A stretch of 64,000 nt of DNA from Clostridia bacterium (GTDB taxonomy: Bacteria > Bacillota > Clostridia > Christensenellales > Aristaeellaceae), in assembly GCA_900769075.1 (NCBI GenBank), contig CAAGFE010000003.1, positions 15,996 to 79,995 on the forward strand, read 5' to 3'. Below the pieces are notes generated by a model. That model was not told the DNA's origin. It searched no databases and saw nothing but the letters and a program-made list of their open reading frames with translations. Position 1 is the first letter of the stretch, and each line of letters begins with the position of its first letter. The position numbers were made by a program, and so were the translations under genes. Shown here one piece after another: positions 1-8,680 of this stretch.

Positions 1-825
1 CTTGATGGTTTCGGAGGTCTGCTTCTGGTTGACTTCCTCGCCGTACATGGTCACCAGCTGGTTGGTACCCTCCAGAACGATGCGGCGCAGGGTCACCTGC
101 AGCACCTGCTTTTCGGGCTTGGTGATGTAGATCATGGAGTCGAACCAGGCGTTCCAGTGGCCGACAGCGGTCCACAGGGCGACGGTGGCCAGGATGGGCA
201 GGGACAAGGGGAAGATGATCTTGTAGAGGATCTGGATGTCGTTGGCGCCGTCGATGCGGGCAGATTCCTCCAGGGAGTCCGGCAGGGACATGAGGAAGTT
301 GCGCATGATGGTGATGTTGTAGGCGGAAATCGCGCCCGGGAGCACCAGGGCCCAGATGGTGTTGCGCAGACCCAGGGAACGGATCAGCAGGAACTCGGGC
401 ACCAGGCCGCCGGAGAAGAACATGGTGATGATCAGGATGGTTGTCCAGAAGTTGCGGTTGGGCAGGTAGCGCTTGGACAGGGCGTAGGCGTAGTGGTAAC
501 CCAGCAGCAGCGCAATCACGGTACCCAGCACGGTACGGAGGATGGACCAGAAGAAGCCATACCACACATACACGGAGGACAGCACGTTCTTGTAGGAATC
601 CAGGGAGAAGTGGGAGGGCAGGAAAACGATCTGGGACATGGCGGTCTTTTCCGCGTCTGCGATGGAGACCGCGAACAGGTACCAGAAGGGGTACACGAAG
701 GTGAAGGCCAGCAGGCCCATGAAGATCACGTTGAAGGTATCAAAGCATTTTTCGCCGAAGCTCTTCTTGATCTTGCGCTGATGCATCTGATGGAGCTCCT
801 TCGTCTTGACAGTGACAGTAGACAT
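1..825 (-). CDS. Carbohydrate ABC transporter permease, LplC/YtcP type (3' end outside window)
   Basis: Inner-membrane permease of a sugar ABC importer (MalG-like family). The reading frame from ATG at 825 stays open for 275 codons to the window edge, so the C-terminus is missing. It shows several hydrophobic helices and the EAA loop signature EESARIDGAN, which contacts the ATPase. The start follows a GGAGGAG site about 10 bases upstream. It lies 19 bp downstream of the LplB-type permease on the same strand, so the two form one operon; the substrate-binding protein normally follows and is presumably just off the window. Systems of this class in Firmicutes import oligosaccharides, often pectin- or xylan-derived, using a shared ATPase encoded elsewhere. 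The exact substrate is not visible. Confidence 0.9.
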   Translation of the reverse strand, partial: MSTVTVKTKELHQMHQRKIKKSFGEKCFDTFNVIFMGLLAFTFVYPFWYLFAVSIADAEKTAMSQIVFLPSHFSLDSYKNVLSSVYVWYGFFWSILRTVLGTVIALLLGYHYAYALSKRYLPNRNFWTTILIITMFFSGGLVPEFLLIRSLGLRNTIWALVLPGAISAYNITIMRNFLMSLPDSLEESARIDGANDIQILYKIIFPLSLPILATVALWTAVGHWNAWFDSMIYITKPEKQVLQVTLRRIVLEGTNQLVTMYGEEVNQKQTSETIK

Positions 826-844
826 ATCCGAAACTCCTCCTTTC

Positions 845-1798
845 TTACCAGATGCCGTAGTCGTTCACCTTGGTGGAAACAAAGTTCGTCAGCAGCACCA
901 ATCCAAGGGAAATCACGTTGAGGAACAGGGACACAGCGGTGGATTCCGAGTAACGCATGTTTTTCAGGCCCAGCTCATAGGTGTACACACCCAGCACGTT
1001 GGCCACCTCGTACATGGCGGCGTTGGACATGTTGTAGATCTGGTCGAAGTTATCCGCCAGGATGGAGCCTGCGCGCAGGATCAGCATGATGGTGACGGTG
1101 GGCAGGATGGAGGGCAGCGTGATGTACCACACGCGCTGGAAGCGGCTTGCGCCGTCGATCAGCGCGGCCTCGTACATTTCCTGATCCACGCCGGAGAGGG
1201 CTGCCAGGTACACGATGGAGCCCCAGCCAACGCCCTTCCAGGCGTTGGTGGCCACCAGCACCCAGCGGAACGTGCTCACTTCACCCATGAAGTAGTAGGG
1301 CTCGGCGCCGAAGAGGCGGAACAGGCCAGCCACGGGGCCGGTGGAGGGGGACAGCAGCTGGATGAACAGACCGGACAGGGTGATCCAGCTGACGAAGTGG
1401 GGCAGGTAGGAAATGGTCTGGAGCACCTTCTTGTAGCGCTCGTTGTGGATTTCATTCAGCAGCAGCGCCAGGATGATGGGCAGGGGGAAGCCGACGAGCA
1501 GGTTCATCACGCCCAGGACCGCGGTGTTTTTGAACGCCGTCCAGAACACGGGCATGGAGAAAACCTTCTCAAACACATCGAAGCCGACCCAGGGGCTGCC
1601 CAGGATGCCCTTGCGGAGCTTGAAATCCTTGAAGGCGATGGTGACGCCGTACATGGGGACGTACTTGAAGATGATCAGCACGACCACGCTGGGGATCAGC
1701 AGCAGCATCAGATAGCGATACTTCCAGTACTGTTTTGCCAGACGCTTCATGCGCTGGGCAAGCGTCGGCTTTTGCGTATTGGCGGGGATGGCAGTCAT
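845..1798 (-). CDS. Carbohydrate ABC transporter permease, LplB type
   Basis: Membrane permease (317 aa) pairing with the LplC-type permease downstream. It begins with a short basic cytoplasmic segment (TLAQRMKRLAKQYWKYRYL), followed by about six transmembrane helices and the EAA loop EAALIDGAS near residue 215. The frame is open further upstream, but the ATG at 1798 is chosen because AAAGGAGG lies 9 bases before it and the homology-like region starts there. A strong promoter at 1910-1938 would give a leader of roughly 100 nt. No ATPase gene is adjacent, as usual for this family, which borrows an MsmX-like ATPase. The substrate is unknown; the neighbouring GH105 suggests pectin oligosaccharides. 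Confidence 0.92.
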   Translation of the reverse strand: MTAIPANTQKPTLAQRMKRLAKQYWKYRYLMLLLIPSVVVLIIFKYVPMYGVTIAFKDFKLRKGILGSPWVGFDVFEKVFSMPVFWTAFKNTAVLGVMNLLVGFPLPIILALLLNEIHNERYKKVLQTISYLPHFVSWITLSGLFIQLLSPSTGPVAGLFRLFGAEPYYFMGEVSTFRWVLVATNAWKGVGWGSIVYLAALSGVDQEMYEAALIDGASRFQRVWYITLPSILPTVTIMLILRAGSILADNFDQIYNMSNAAMYEVANVLGVYTYELGLKNMRYSESTAVSLFLNVISLGLVLLTNFVSTKVNDYGIW

Positions 1799-1909
1799 TG
1801 CAGGAGGCCTCCTTTTGCTGGGTCGTGGCTTAGCCGAACTGTAGAGTAAAATATAAAACATTGCAGAACGGCTGCGCATGTGGGGTATGTACGGCTTGTA
1901 ACTAAGCAT

Positions 1910-1938
1910 AATATACCCTGCTTTTTTCTGTTTGTCAA
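1910..1938 (-). promoter_or_regulatory. Sigma-A promoter of the LplB/LplC operon
   Basis: On the minus strand TTGACA (1938-1933) and TATATT (1915-1910) are separated by 17 bp. This gives a near-consensus promoter reading into the permease pair, with a leader of about 100 nt. Confidence 0.8.
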
Positions 1939-2153
1939 GGGGGAAAATGAGTAAATTGTTCAAAAGTTATCCTTTTTTGATTTTTCCTCTGCTCGGCAGC
2001 CTTTTTTGCTCCGGGCCTGTTTGGAGCGGGAGAAGTATCCATTTATAGGAATGTGGAGAAAAATGCAGAACTGAAAGAGGGCCTGTTGTGCAACTTGTTC
2101 ACATAAATTGTGGAAAATTGAAGGGCTAAAACGTTTTTTCTGCTTTTCCCCTA

Positions 2154-2187
2154 TTGACACGATGGGGCAGGAAATGATAATATTATC
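2154..2187 (+). promoter_or_regulatory. Promoter with overlapping palindromic operator, MFS/GH105 operon
   Basis: TTGACA (2154-2159) and TAATAT (2178-2183) are spaced 18 bp, with TG placed as an extended -10. The -10 lies inside the perfect 12-bp palindrome GATAATATTATC (2176-2187), a position suited to repressor binding. No regulator gene is adjacent on this side. Confidence 0.6.
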
Positions 2188-2242
2188 AAAAGTTACCCAT
2201 TACTTGCCCGAAAGTGATGGCGCGCGAAGGAGATGGATTCCC

Positions 2243-3436
2243 ATGCATGAAAAGGAAAGGAAGGGCTTTCCTCCTTATCTGGCGTTCCTGCTGTTCAACG
2301 CTGTATTCTTCATGATGGATACAACATTCAGCTATTTCCAGATTTATCTGAACGATATCGGGTTTACCAAAACGATGATCGGCACGATCACCGGCACGGC
2401 CAGCCTGGTGGCGCTGGTGTTCCAGCCGATCTTCGGCGCGCTGACCGACAGCGCGAAGTCCAAGACCCGCGTGCTCCAGGGCATGATCCTCATGAGCGCG
2501 CTGCTCTACCCGCTGGTGCTGCTGAACAAGAACTTCATCTATGTGCTGGTGATCTATACGGCGTATGCGATCTTCCGCAACATCCAGTCGCCGCTGAATA
2601 CCACGCTGTCGGTGGAGTACTCCGAGCAAAGCGGCCGTCCCTACGGCCCCATCCGCATGATGGGCGCGGTCGGCTATGCGCTGATGATGTCCGTTGTGGG
2701 CGCGATTTCCAGCCAGGAAAAGGGCGTGGAAAAAACCTTCATCTTATATTCCCTCATCTGCCTGGTCAACATCCTGCTGATCTTCCTGCTGCCGCCGATG
2801 AAGGGGCACAACCGCAAGAGCGAGGGGAAGAAGATTTCGCCGCTGGTGCTGCTCAAGTCCAAGCCCATCCTGATGCTGATTCTCTTCCAGATCCTCATCA
2901 ATGTGAGCTCCGGACTGTGCCGGTCCTACTTCAGCATCTACTTCACGGATGACATGGGCGGCTCCAACCAGCTCTACGGCACCATGCTCTCCGTGGCGGC
3001 GGCCATTGAGATTCCCTTCCTCTTCCTGTCGGACCGGTTCATCCGGTGGCTCGGCGCCAAGCGGATGCTCCTCGTCCTGGGCCTGATGACGGCCCTGCGC
3101 TGGTTCACCTGCTTCTTCGCCAATGGCACAGGCATGCTCTTTGCGGCGTACTGCGGCAATTTCATCTCCATCCTGGAAACGGTGACCTACGCCCTGCTGC
3201 TGAGCAAGATGGTTTCGCCCCAGCTCAAAACCTCGGTGCAGACCCTGTCCGCGACCATCCAGAATGTGGCCAGCATCCTGATCTCGTCCTATCTCGGCGG
3301 CTTCCTGGCGGATCTGATCGGCATCCGCCCGCTGTTCCTGGTTTCCGGCATCCTGGTTTCGCTGGTGACGGTGGTGTTCTGCGGCTTTGTGCTCAAGTTT
3401 GATGAGAACAAAACTGCCCTTGAGGCAGAACAATAA
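2243..3436 (+). CDS. MFS sugar transporter (LacY/MFS_1-like)
   Basis: A 397-aa integral membrane protein with about 12 hydrophobic helices. It contains the MFS loop 2-3 region FGALTDSAKSKTRVL and a repeat-like loop (LSDRFIRWLGAKRML) in the C-terminal half, resembling the oligosaccharide:proton symporter branch. The ATG at 2243 is preferred over earlier in-frame starts because GAAGGAG precedes it at a suitable distance and the first helix starts about 15 residues later. It is followed after 15 bp by the unknown 568-aa protein and then GH105, so uptake of an unsaturated pectin disaccharide or similar small glycan is a reasonable guess. The substrate is not proven by sequence. Confidence 0.88.
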   Translation: MHEKERKGFPPYLAFLLFNAVFFMMDTTFSYFQIYLNDIGFTKTMIGTITGTASLVALVFQPIFGALTDSAKSKTRVLQGMILMSALLYPLVLLNKNFIYVLVIYTAYAIFRNIQSPLNTTLSVEYSEQSGRPYGPIRMMGAVGYALMMSVVGAISSQEKGVEKTFILYSLICLVNILLIFLLPPMKGHNRKSEGKKISPLVLLKSKPILMLILFQILINVSSGLCRSYFSIYFTDDMGGSNQLYGTMLSVAAAIEIPFLFLSDRFIRWLGAKRMLLVLGLMTALRWFTCFFANGTGMLFAAYCGNFISILETVTYALLLSKMVSPQLKTSVQTLSATIQNVASILISSYLGGFLADLIGIRPLFLVSGILVSLVTVVFCGFVLKFDENKTALEAEQ

Positions 3437-3451
3437 GGGGGAGGATCCGAT

Positions 3452-5158
3452 ATGGCAAGCACCTACTATGAGTCTTTGAGCCGTGAAGGCAAGATCCTCG
3501 TCAACGAGGCCATGGAGGTCATGCGGCCGCGCTATGACGAGAAGGTTCATCTGATGGGCTTCCGGATGAAGGGCAAGGCGCATTACCATGCCCGCGGCAC
3601 GATGTACTACGCCCTGGGCCTGATGCTGCTGGACGAGCCGGGCTGCGCGCAGGAGGTGGAAGCCATCTGCGAGGCGGTCGCCGCAACCCAGTATGATACG
3701 CCCGGCGAGATCTTCCATGGCAGCTTTGACAAGCAGAGCCGTCCCCCCTGCCCCGAGGGCGTGCTGGACTACCAGCGCCTGGGCCTGTACGGGCGCTACT
3801 ACATGGATGTGTTCTACGAGCGGATGGTGGACGCTTTCCGCCTGCGCCTGGCGGATGACCCGGCCCTGGCGGCCCATGCCGCCGCCATCGAAAGGCACCT
3901 GAACCTCTCCGTGGTGGAAACCCAGCCCCTGGTGTGGACCAATTACGAACCGAACAGCCGCGAGTTTGTCCTGATGTGCTATGCCATGCTGCTGGAGCAT
4001 TTCTCGGACAAGCTGAGCGAAAAGTGCATCCGCACCATCGAGCGTTCCAGCCGGATCGGCATGGAGGGCGCGATTGTCCGCAGCAAGACCAACTTCTCCC
4101 CGCTGAACACCAACATCCAGTGCATGCATGTGTTCCTGCTGGATTACTTCGGCGTGCGCTTCGGGATGCCGGAATACTGTGCCTACGCCCTGGAATACGC
4201 CGAGCGGATGACGGCGAAGTATCTGGAATACCACGGCGCGGCGGAGTACAATTCCCCGACCTACTGCGGCGTGGACCTGGCGACCCTCGGCTTCTGGAGC
4301 CGCTATGGCTCCAACGAGCGCCTGCGGGAGCTGGGCTTAACCCTGGAAATCGGCATCTGGGAGGACATGCTGACCTTCTACAACCCCGCGATGATGAACT
4401 TCTGCGGCCCCTATTCCCGCGCGTATGAATTGGAAATGGGCCTGCACACCAACTACCACGCGATGCTCTACTGGGCGCTGGGCTCGGTGAAGTTCCCCCT
4501 CCATCCCGTGACGAGCGAATCGACCAACAATCCGCTGATGGTGTTCGGTGCCATTCACCTGCCGGAGAACGTGGAGGAAGCCCTCCACGCGCCCAAGGAG
4601 GACGTGGTGATCCGCCGCCAGTTCCGCGAGCTGTCCGAGCGCGGCGACCCCGATAGCAATGACGCGCTGTGCACCGCGACCGCCTGGATCACCCCCAGGC
4701 TGATGGCAGGCGCGCTGGCGGGCAGCGAGAATCCCAGCTATCAGCTCCACCCGCTGGTGGTGTTCTGGCAGGGCGAGAAGGGCCTGGGCACCATCAAGGT
4801 GCTGCGCTCCACCCCCGACGGCGACATGCAGCACATGCATACCGTTCTCTTCAACGGCGTGTGCGATCGGGAGCATCTGACCCTGGATGTGGACTTCCGC
4901 GTCAACCGCGATGTGAAGCTGTACTTCGAGATCGAGTACCCCGGCGTGTGCGGGGAGGCGGAAATCACGGCGGATTGCTGGAGGCTCCCGGGCCTGAGCA
5001 TCGCCATGAAGAATCAGGCGCCGGACTTCTTCCTGGAAGAGAAGAAGGAGGGCAACATCCTCAAGGTCTGCTTCATGTCCCGTGCCCGCGTGCCGGAAAC
5101 CAAGCAGATGCACTTCGACCTTCATCTGGCATTGGCGAAAGAGGCATGCCGGTCGTGA
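3452..5158 (+). CDS. Large cytoplasmic protein of unknown function, probable glycan-active enzyme
   Basis: A 568-aa protein without signal peptide or membrane segment. Roughly the first 350 residues look helical and rich in Tyr, Trp and His (HARGTMYYALG near residue 47, PTYCGVDLATLGFWSRYG near 270). The last 170 residues look like beta strands. This layout recalls heparinase-like or other alpha/alpha-toroid plus beta-sandwich lyases and hydrolases, but I cannot assign a family. The start has the site AAGGGGGAGG upstream. It is sandwiched between an MFS sugar transporter and GH105, so it probably acts on the same imported sugar. It shares general layout, not obvious sequence, with the 553-aa protein at 15749. 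Confidence 0.8.
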   Translation: MASTYYESLSREGKILVNEAMEVMRPRYDEKVHLMGFRMKGKAHYHARGTMYYALGLMLLDEPGCAQEVEAICEAVAATQYDTPGEIFHGSFDKQSRPPCPEGVLDYQRLGLYGRYYMDVFYERMVDAFRLRLADDPALAAHAAAIERHLNLSVVETQPLVWTNYEPNSREFVLMCYAMLLEHFSDKLSEKCIRTIERSSRIGMEGAIVRSKTNFSPLNTNIQCMHVFLLDYFGVRFGMPEYCAYALEYAERMTAKYLEYHGAAEYNSPTYCGVDLATLGFWSRYGSNERLRELGLTLEIGIWEDMLTFYNPAMMNFCGPYSRAYELEMGLHTNYHAMLYWALGSVKFPLHPVTSESTNNPLMVFGAIHLPENVEEALHAPKEDVVIRRQFRELSERGDPDSNDALCTATAWITPRLMAGALAGSENPSYQLHPLVVFWQGEKGLGTIKVLRSTPDGDMQHMHTVLFNGVCDREHLTLDVDFRVNRDVKLYFEIEYPGVCGEAEITADCWRLPGLSIAMKNQAPDFFLEEKKEGNILKVCFMSRARVPETKQMHFDLHLALAKEACRS

Positions 5159-5174
5159 AAGTCCCGCCCGTGAC

Positions 5175-5203
5175 TTGTTTTTCCGCAGGAAACCTGCTAT
5201 ACT
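5175..5203 (+). promoter_or_regulatory. Internal promoter before GH105
   Basis: TTGTTT (5175-5180) and TATACT (5198-5203) are spaced 17 bp, with TGC making an extended -10. It lies in the 80-bp gap before GH105, so that gene may be expressed apart from the upstream pair. Confidence 0.5.
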
Positions 5204-5238
5204 GACGGCATTCACCAAATCGGACGGAGGAGAACAGG

Positions 5239-6291
5239 ATGAATTACAACGAGATCGCCCAGCGGGTCATGAGCCGCCTGGTCGCCACCCGGGACGGAGG
5301 CGCGGGAAATCCCGAGGATCACATGAACCTCTCCACCTGGGAGTGGCCCCAGGGCGTGGCCATGTACGCCATGATGAAGGTCTACCAGTCCACCCGGAAC
5401 GAAAGCGATTTGCAGGACATCAAGGCCTGGTACGCGGCCCACATCCGGCGCGGCCTGCCTGTGCGCAACATCAACACCACCGCGCCCATGCTGGCCATGA
5501 CCATGCTCTATGAGGAAACGAAGGACGAAACCTACCGTCCCCTCATCGAGGACTGGGCCAACTGGGTCATGACCGGCTTGCCCCGCACGGAGGAGGGCGG
5601 CTTCCAGCACATCACCACCCATGACGTGAACGAGGAGCAGATCTGGGACGATACCCTGTTCATGACCGTGCTCTTCCTGTACCGGGCCGGCGTGGCGCTC
5701 TCCCGCAGGGATTGGCGCGAGGAAGCCAAGTACCAGTTCCTGCTGCACATCAAGTACCTCCATTCCCAGAAAACCGGGCTGTGGTACCACGGCTTCTGCT
5801 TCATCGGGCGCCACCACTTTGGCGAGGCCTACTGGGCCCGCGGCAACAGCTGGTTCACCTGCGGCGCGGTGGACTTTGTGGAGTGGCTGATCCAGGCCGG
5901 TGAGGCGGAGGACTGCACCACCCGCTTCATCCTCACCGCCTGGAAGGAGCAGTGCCTGAAGCTGGTGGAGCTCCAGGACAAGGAAACCGGCCTGTGGCAC
6001 ACGCTGCTGGACGCGGAGGACAGCTATGTGGAAACCTCCGCCAGCGCGGCGATTGCCTACGGCCTGCTCAAGGGCGTTCGCCTGGGATTGCTGGACGGCG
6101 CATGCAAGGAAGCGGCGGAGCGCGCGCTCCAGGGCGTAATCGCCCAGGTGGGCGAGGACGGCATCGTCGGCGGCGTGTCCTACGGAACGCCCATGGGCCA
6201 TACCAAGGATTTCTACCGCACCATCCCCATCGAGGCCACCGCCTATGGGCAGGGCTTGACCTTCCTGATGCTCACCGAGGTTATGGAATAA
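5239..6291 (+). CDS. GH105 unsaturated rhamnogalacturonyl hydrolase (YteR/YesR family)
   Basis: A 350-aa cytoplasmic (alpha/alpha)6 enzyme of the GH88/GH105 fold. These enzymes hydrate the 4,5-unsaturated galacturonic acid left by rhamnogalacturonan lyases, releasing it from rhamnose. Visible signatures are IWDDTLFM, with the presumed catalytic Asp at about residue 137-138, and YWARGNSW around residue 198. The C-terminal part has ETSASAAIAYGLLKG, usual for the family, and the length is typical. The start has GGAGGAG 9 bases upstream. It is the last gene of the MFS operon and has its own upstream promoter. With the rhamnose operon and GH112 near the end of the window it supports rhamnogalacturonan I use. 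Confidence 0.92.
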   Translation: MNYNEIAQRVMSRLVATRDGGAGNPEDHMNLSTWEWPQGVAMYAMMKVYQSTRNESDLQDIKAWYAAHIRRGLPVRNINTTAPMLAMTMLYEETKDETYRPLIEDWANWVMTGLPRTEEGGFQHITTHDVNEEQIWDDTLFMTVLFLYRAGVALSRRDWREEAKYQFLLHIKYLHSQKTGLWYHGFCFIGRHHFGEAYWARGNSWFTCGAVDFVEWLIQAGEAEDCTTRFILTAWKEQCLKLVELQDKETGLWHTLLDAEDSYVETSASAAIAYGLLKGVRLGLLDGACKEAAERALQGVIAQVGEDGIVGGVSYGTPMGHTKDFYRTIPIEATAYGQGLTFLMLTEVME

Positions 6292-6300
6292 TCGGTATAC

Positions 6301-6337
6301 GAAAAGAGCTGCATCCCGCGATGGGGTGCAGCTTTTG
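6301..6337. terminator. Bidirectional rho-independent terminator
   Basis: The stem AGCTGCATCCC (6307-6317) pairs with GGGGTGCAGCT (6323-6333) with one wobble. It is flanked by AAAA and TTTT, and sits between convergent GH105 and the minus-strand operon. Confidence 0.8.
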
Positions 6338-6342
6338 TGTAC

Positions 6343-6771
6343 TTATTGCGGCTGAACAGAGGCGAAGGCCCACCAGCCATCTTCAAGGGCCACGAGGATG
6401 ATTGAAGGGTTCTTTTCAGCTAGTCGGTTGACATCGGTCGCCCACACCAGCCCGAAGTCATAGGTGAATCGGTAGAAGTCACCGACGCTCTTGGTGGGAA
6501 CGATGATGACGCAGTCCTCGGGTGAATCACCCTGCACATAGGCATGAAGGCTGTTGTCAATGGCTTGTGGCTTGTCGTTCGTACCGGCGCGTGCGATCAG
6601 CGCAGGCAGCGCTTCGTTCAGTGCCGTCTGGTTGGGAACGAAAACCTTCTGACAGCTGGAAAGACCACGGACAATGATCTGTTTTTTGCTGAATGACTGG
6701 ATGATTTCCCACCCTGCGATGGATACTGCGACGATCAAGGAGAAAAGCAGCAGGTTCTTCATTCTGTTCAT
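6343..6771 (-). CDS. Small membrane-anchored protein of unknown function
   Basis: A 142-aa protein with one N-terminal hydrophobic segment (KNLLLFSLIVAVSIAG), then a soluble domain of about 115 residues outside the membrane. I do not recognise a family. The start at 6771 has only a weak ribosome site (AAGAG); ATG at 6762 is an alternative. It begins 7 bp after the GH51 stop, so it is the last gene of the glycosidase operon. Its sequence is less GC-biased than its neighbours and has no visible catalytic motif. Confidence 0.6.
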   Translation of the reverse strand: MNRMKNLLLFSLIVAVSIAGWEIIQSFSKKQIIVRGLSSCQKVFVPNQTALNEALPALIARAGTNDKPQAIDNSLHAYVQGDSPEDCVIIVPTKSVGDFYRFTYDFGLVWATDVNRLAEKNPSIILVALEDGWWAFASVQPQ

Positions 6772-6778
6772 AGCACTC

Positions 6779-8665
6779 TTATTTCGATTGGGACTGCAAT
6801 TGCAGCACTGTCACGCTCCACGGCGCAAAAACCCACGAAAGCAGTCCGTTCTCTGCCTGACAGGCGTAGGTCACAGGTGAAACCTTCTCCGGCTCAGCCA
6901 GGCTGTTCACGTCCTCCGGCTGGCCGGAAAGCACGGTGGCCTGCACGGCGGCGGTGATGGCATCAGGCAGCGCGATGTCCGCCGGAATGGCTGCGTCGGT
7001 GGGGTTGACCGCCTTGAGGATGAGTTCGCCGTCCTCCGTGAAGGAAACGGTGGTGTACAATTCGCCCTCGCCTTCCCGGACGACCTCGCCCAGCCAGTCG
7101 CCGCGGTTGGTGCTGAACATGCGCTGGACGTGGTAATTCGGGGTCAGGAAGAGGCCCTTTTCGTCAAACCAGATCATGTCCGGCAGCCACTGGTTCGCGC
7201 CGATGCGGCCCAAAAGGGGTGCGTAGCAGGTCATGGCAACGTTGTTCGCGGCCTTTTCCACCCCGGTGAGGAAGGCGGCTTCGGCCAGGGCGGTGCGCAG
7301 GCTGTTCTGCACCTCGCCCTTTTTCTGTTCCGCATGGGCGGCATATTCGCCCACAAACACCTTGGGCAGCGCCGGGTCATAGTTGGCGTAGCGGTCGATG
7401 TTCTCGTAGAACCAGCCGGTGCGCTTGTAGAAATGTTCGTCGGAATAATCCGGCTTGGCGGCGGTTTGGCGCATCCAGGCATGGGCCGCGTCGATCTCCG
7501 CGCCGGCGGAAGTCCAGCCCGCGCAGCCGACCAGCTTGATCTGGGGATACTTCGCCTTCACCGCCTGATGGATGACCTCGTAGCGCTCAAAGTAGACCTC
7601 GTTCCACTGCTCGTTGCCCACGCCGATCATGGTCAGCGGGAAAGCCGCGGGATGGCCCATCTCCGCGCGGATGCGGCCCATGGGGGTATCCGCCGCGCCG
7701 GTGGCGAACTCGATCAGGTCGAGATAGTCCTGAATGATGGGGCCCATCTCTTCCAGGGGGATGGTCAGCGCCTCATGCCACTGGCAGGTGAGGCCGCAGT
7801 TGAGGATGGGCAGGGGCTGGGCGCCGATGTCCTCGCAGTACTGGAAGTACTCATAGAAGCCCAGACCGTAGGTCTGGAAATAGTCCGCGCTGGAACGGCC
7901 TTCCTTCTGGTATTCGTCCATCTGCCAGCGGTTCCAGTTGGTGCGGCGGTCCTCCACCGGGCCGAGAGTTTCGCGGAAGCGGTACATGTTCTCGTAGCTG
8001 CGGCCCTCGACGATGCATCCGCCGGGGAAGCGCAGGAAGGCGGGCTTCAAATCGGCGATGGCCTGGGCGATGTCGGCACGCAGACCGTTTTCGTGCCCCC
8101 TGAAGGTGTTCACGGGCATCAGGGATACGAAGTCGTAGTCAGCCTGGGTGCAGTCGGCGGTCAGGGTGAGCCACACGCGCTGGCTCTTGTCCGCCATGGG
8201 GATGACGAGGGTATGCTTTTCCCAGCCGCCGCCCGCGGTGACGAGGCTGCCCTCCGCCAGGCGCTGGCCGTCCGCGCCGACGAAGGCTGCGGTCACGGCT
8301 GCGGGGTGTTCCGTGCGGAGGATCACCGTCAGGCGGTAGCTCTCGCCCGCTTTGGCGAAGAAGCCCTGGCCCAGATAGCCCTCGCTGCGCAGCAGGCAGG
8401 GGGAACCCGTGACGCGCAGATAGTGGGGATTGTGGGCGCCGCGGGGCTGATCGGTGCGGATGGACATGCCCGCGCCTGCCGGGACGGACCAGCGCATTGT
8501 GCGGCAGTCCTCACCTTTGTGGTTGACGTTCTCAAAGGCGCGGTTTGCGACCAGCTCGGCATACAGTCCGCCGTCGCCGCCGTAATTGATGTCCTCGAAG
8601 AAAACGCCGTAGAGCAGGGGCGAAATGGGCTGGCGCTTTTCCAGGGGGAGGATGGTCAGCTTCAT
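6779..8665 (-). CDS. GH51 alpha-L-arabinofuranosidase
   Basis: A 628-aa intracellular exo-enzyme releasing terminal alpha-L-arabinofuranose from arabinan, arabinoxylan or arabinogalactan oligosaccharides. It opens with SPLLYGVFFEDINYGGDGGLYAELV, hallmark of the GH51 N-terminal region. It carries GNEQWNE (acid/base Glu near residue 352) and VGEYAAHA (nucleophile Glu near 440), and has the C-terminal beta domain. There is no signal peptide, so its substrate must be imported. It starts 15 bp after the upstream GH29 gene with a GGAGG-type site. It is co-transcribed with GH38 and two GH29 genes under the DeoR regulator, so arabinose appears to be one of several sugars in the target glycan. Confidence 0.93.
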   Translation of the reverse strand: MKLTILPLEKRQPISPLLYGVFFEDINYGGDGGLYAELVANRAFENVNHKGEDCRTMRWSVPAGAGMSIRTDQPRGAHNPHYLRVTGSPCLLRSEGYLGQGFFAKAGESYRLTVILRTEHPAAVTAAFVGADGQRLAEGSLVTAGGGWEKHTLVIPMADKSQRVWLTLTADCTQADYDFVSLMPVNTFRGHENGLRADIAQAIADLKPAFLRFPGGCIVEGRSYENMYRFRETLGPVEDRRTNWNRWQMDEYQKEGRSSADYFQTYGLGFYEYFQYCEDIGAQPLPILNCGLTCQWHEALTIPLEEMGPIIQDYLDLIEFATGAADTPMGRIRAEMGHPAAFPLTMIGVGNEQWNEVYFERYEVIHQAVKAKYPQIKLVGCAGWTSAGAEIDAAHAWMRQTAAKPDYSDEHFYKRTGWFYENIDRYANYDPALPKVFVGEYAAHAEQKKGEVQNSLRTALAEAAFLTGVEKAANNVAMTCYAPLLGRIGANQWLPDMIWFDEKGLFLTPNYHVQRMFSTNRGDWLGEVVREGEGELYTTVSFTEDGELILKAVNPTDAAIPADIALPDAITAAVQATVLSGQPEDVNSLAEPEKVSPVTYACQAENGLLSWVFAPWSVTVLQLQSQSK

Positions 8666-8680
8666 GGGGGAAGCCTCCTC

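Larger units (their letters stand above)
1799..2242. other. Divergent regulatory region between permease pair and MFS operon
   Basis: A 444-bp gap with no supported gene. It holds the minus-strand promoter at 1910-1938 and the plus-strand promoter at 2154-2183. A 13-mer TCAAAAGTTAYCC occurs twice in the same orientation, at 1960-1972 and 2186-2198, differing at one base. The region is AT-rich compared with its surroundings. The repeated 13-mer could be the binding site of one regulator serving both operons; this is inference. Confidence 0.55.
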
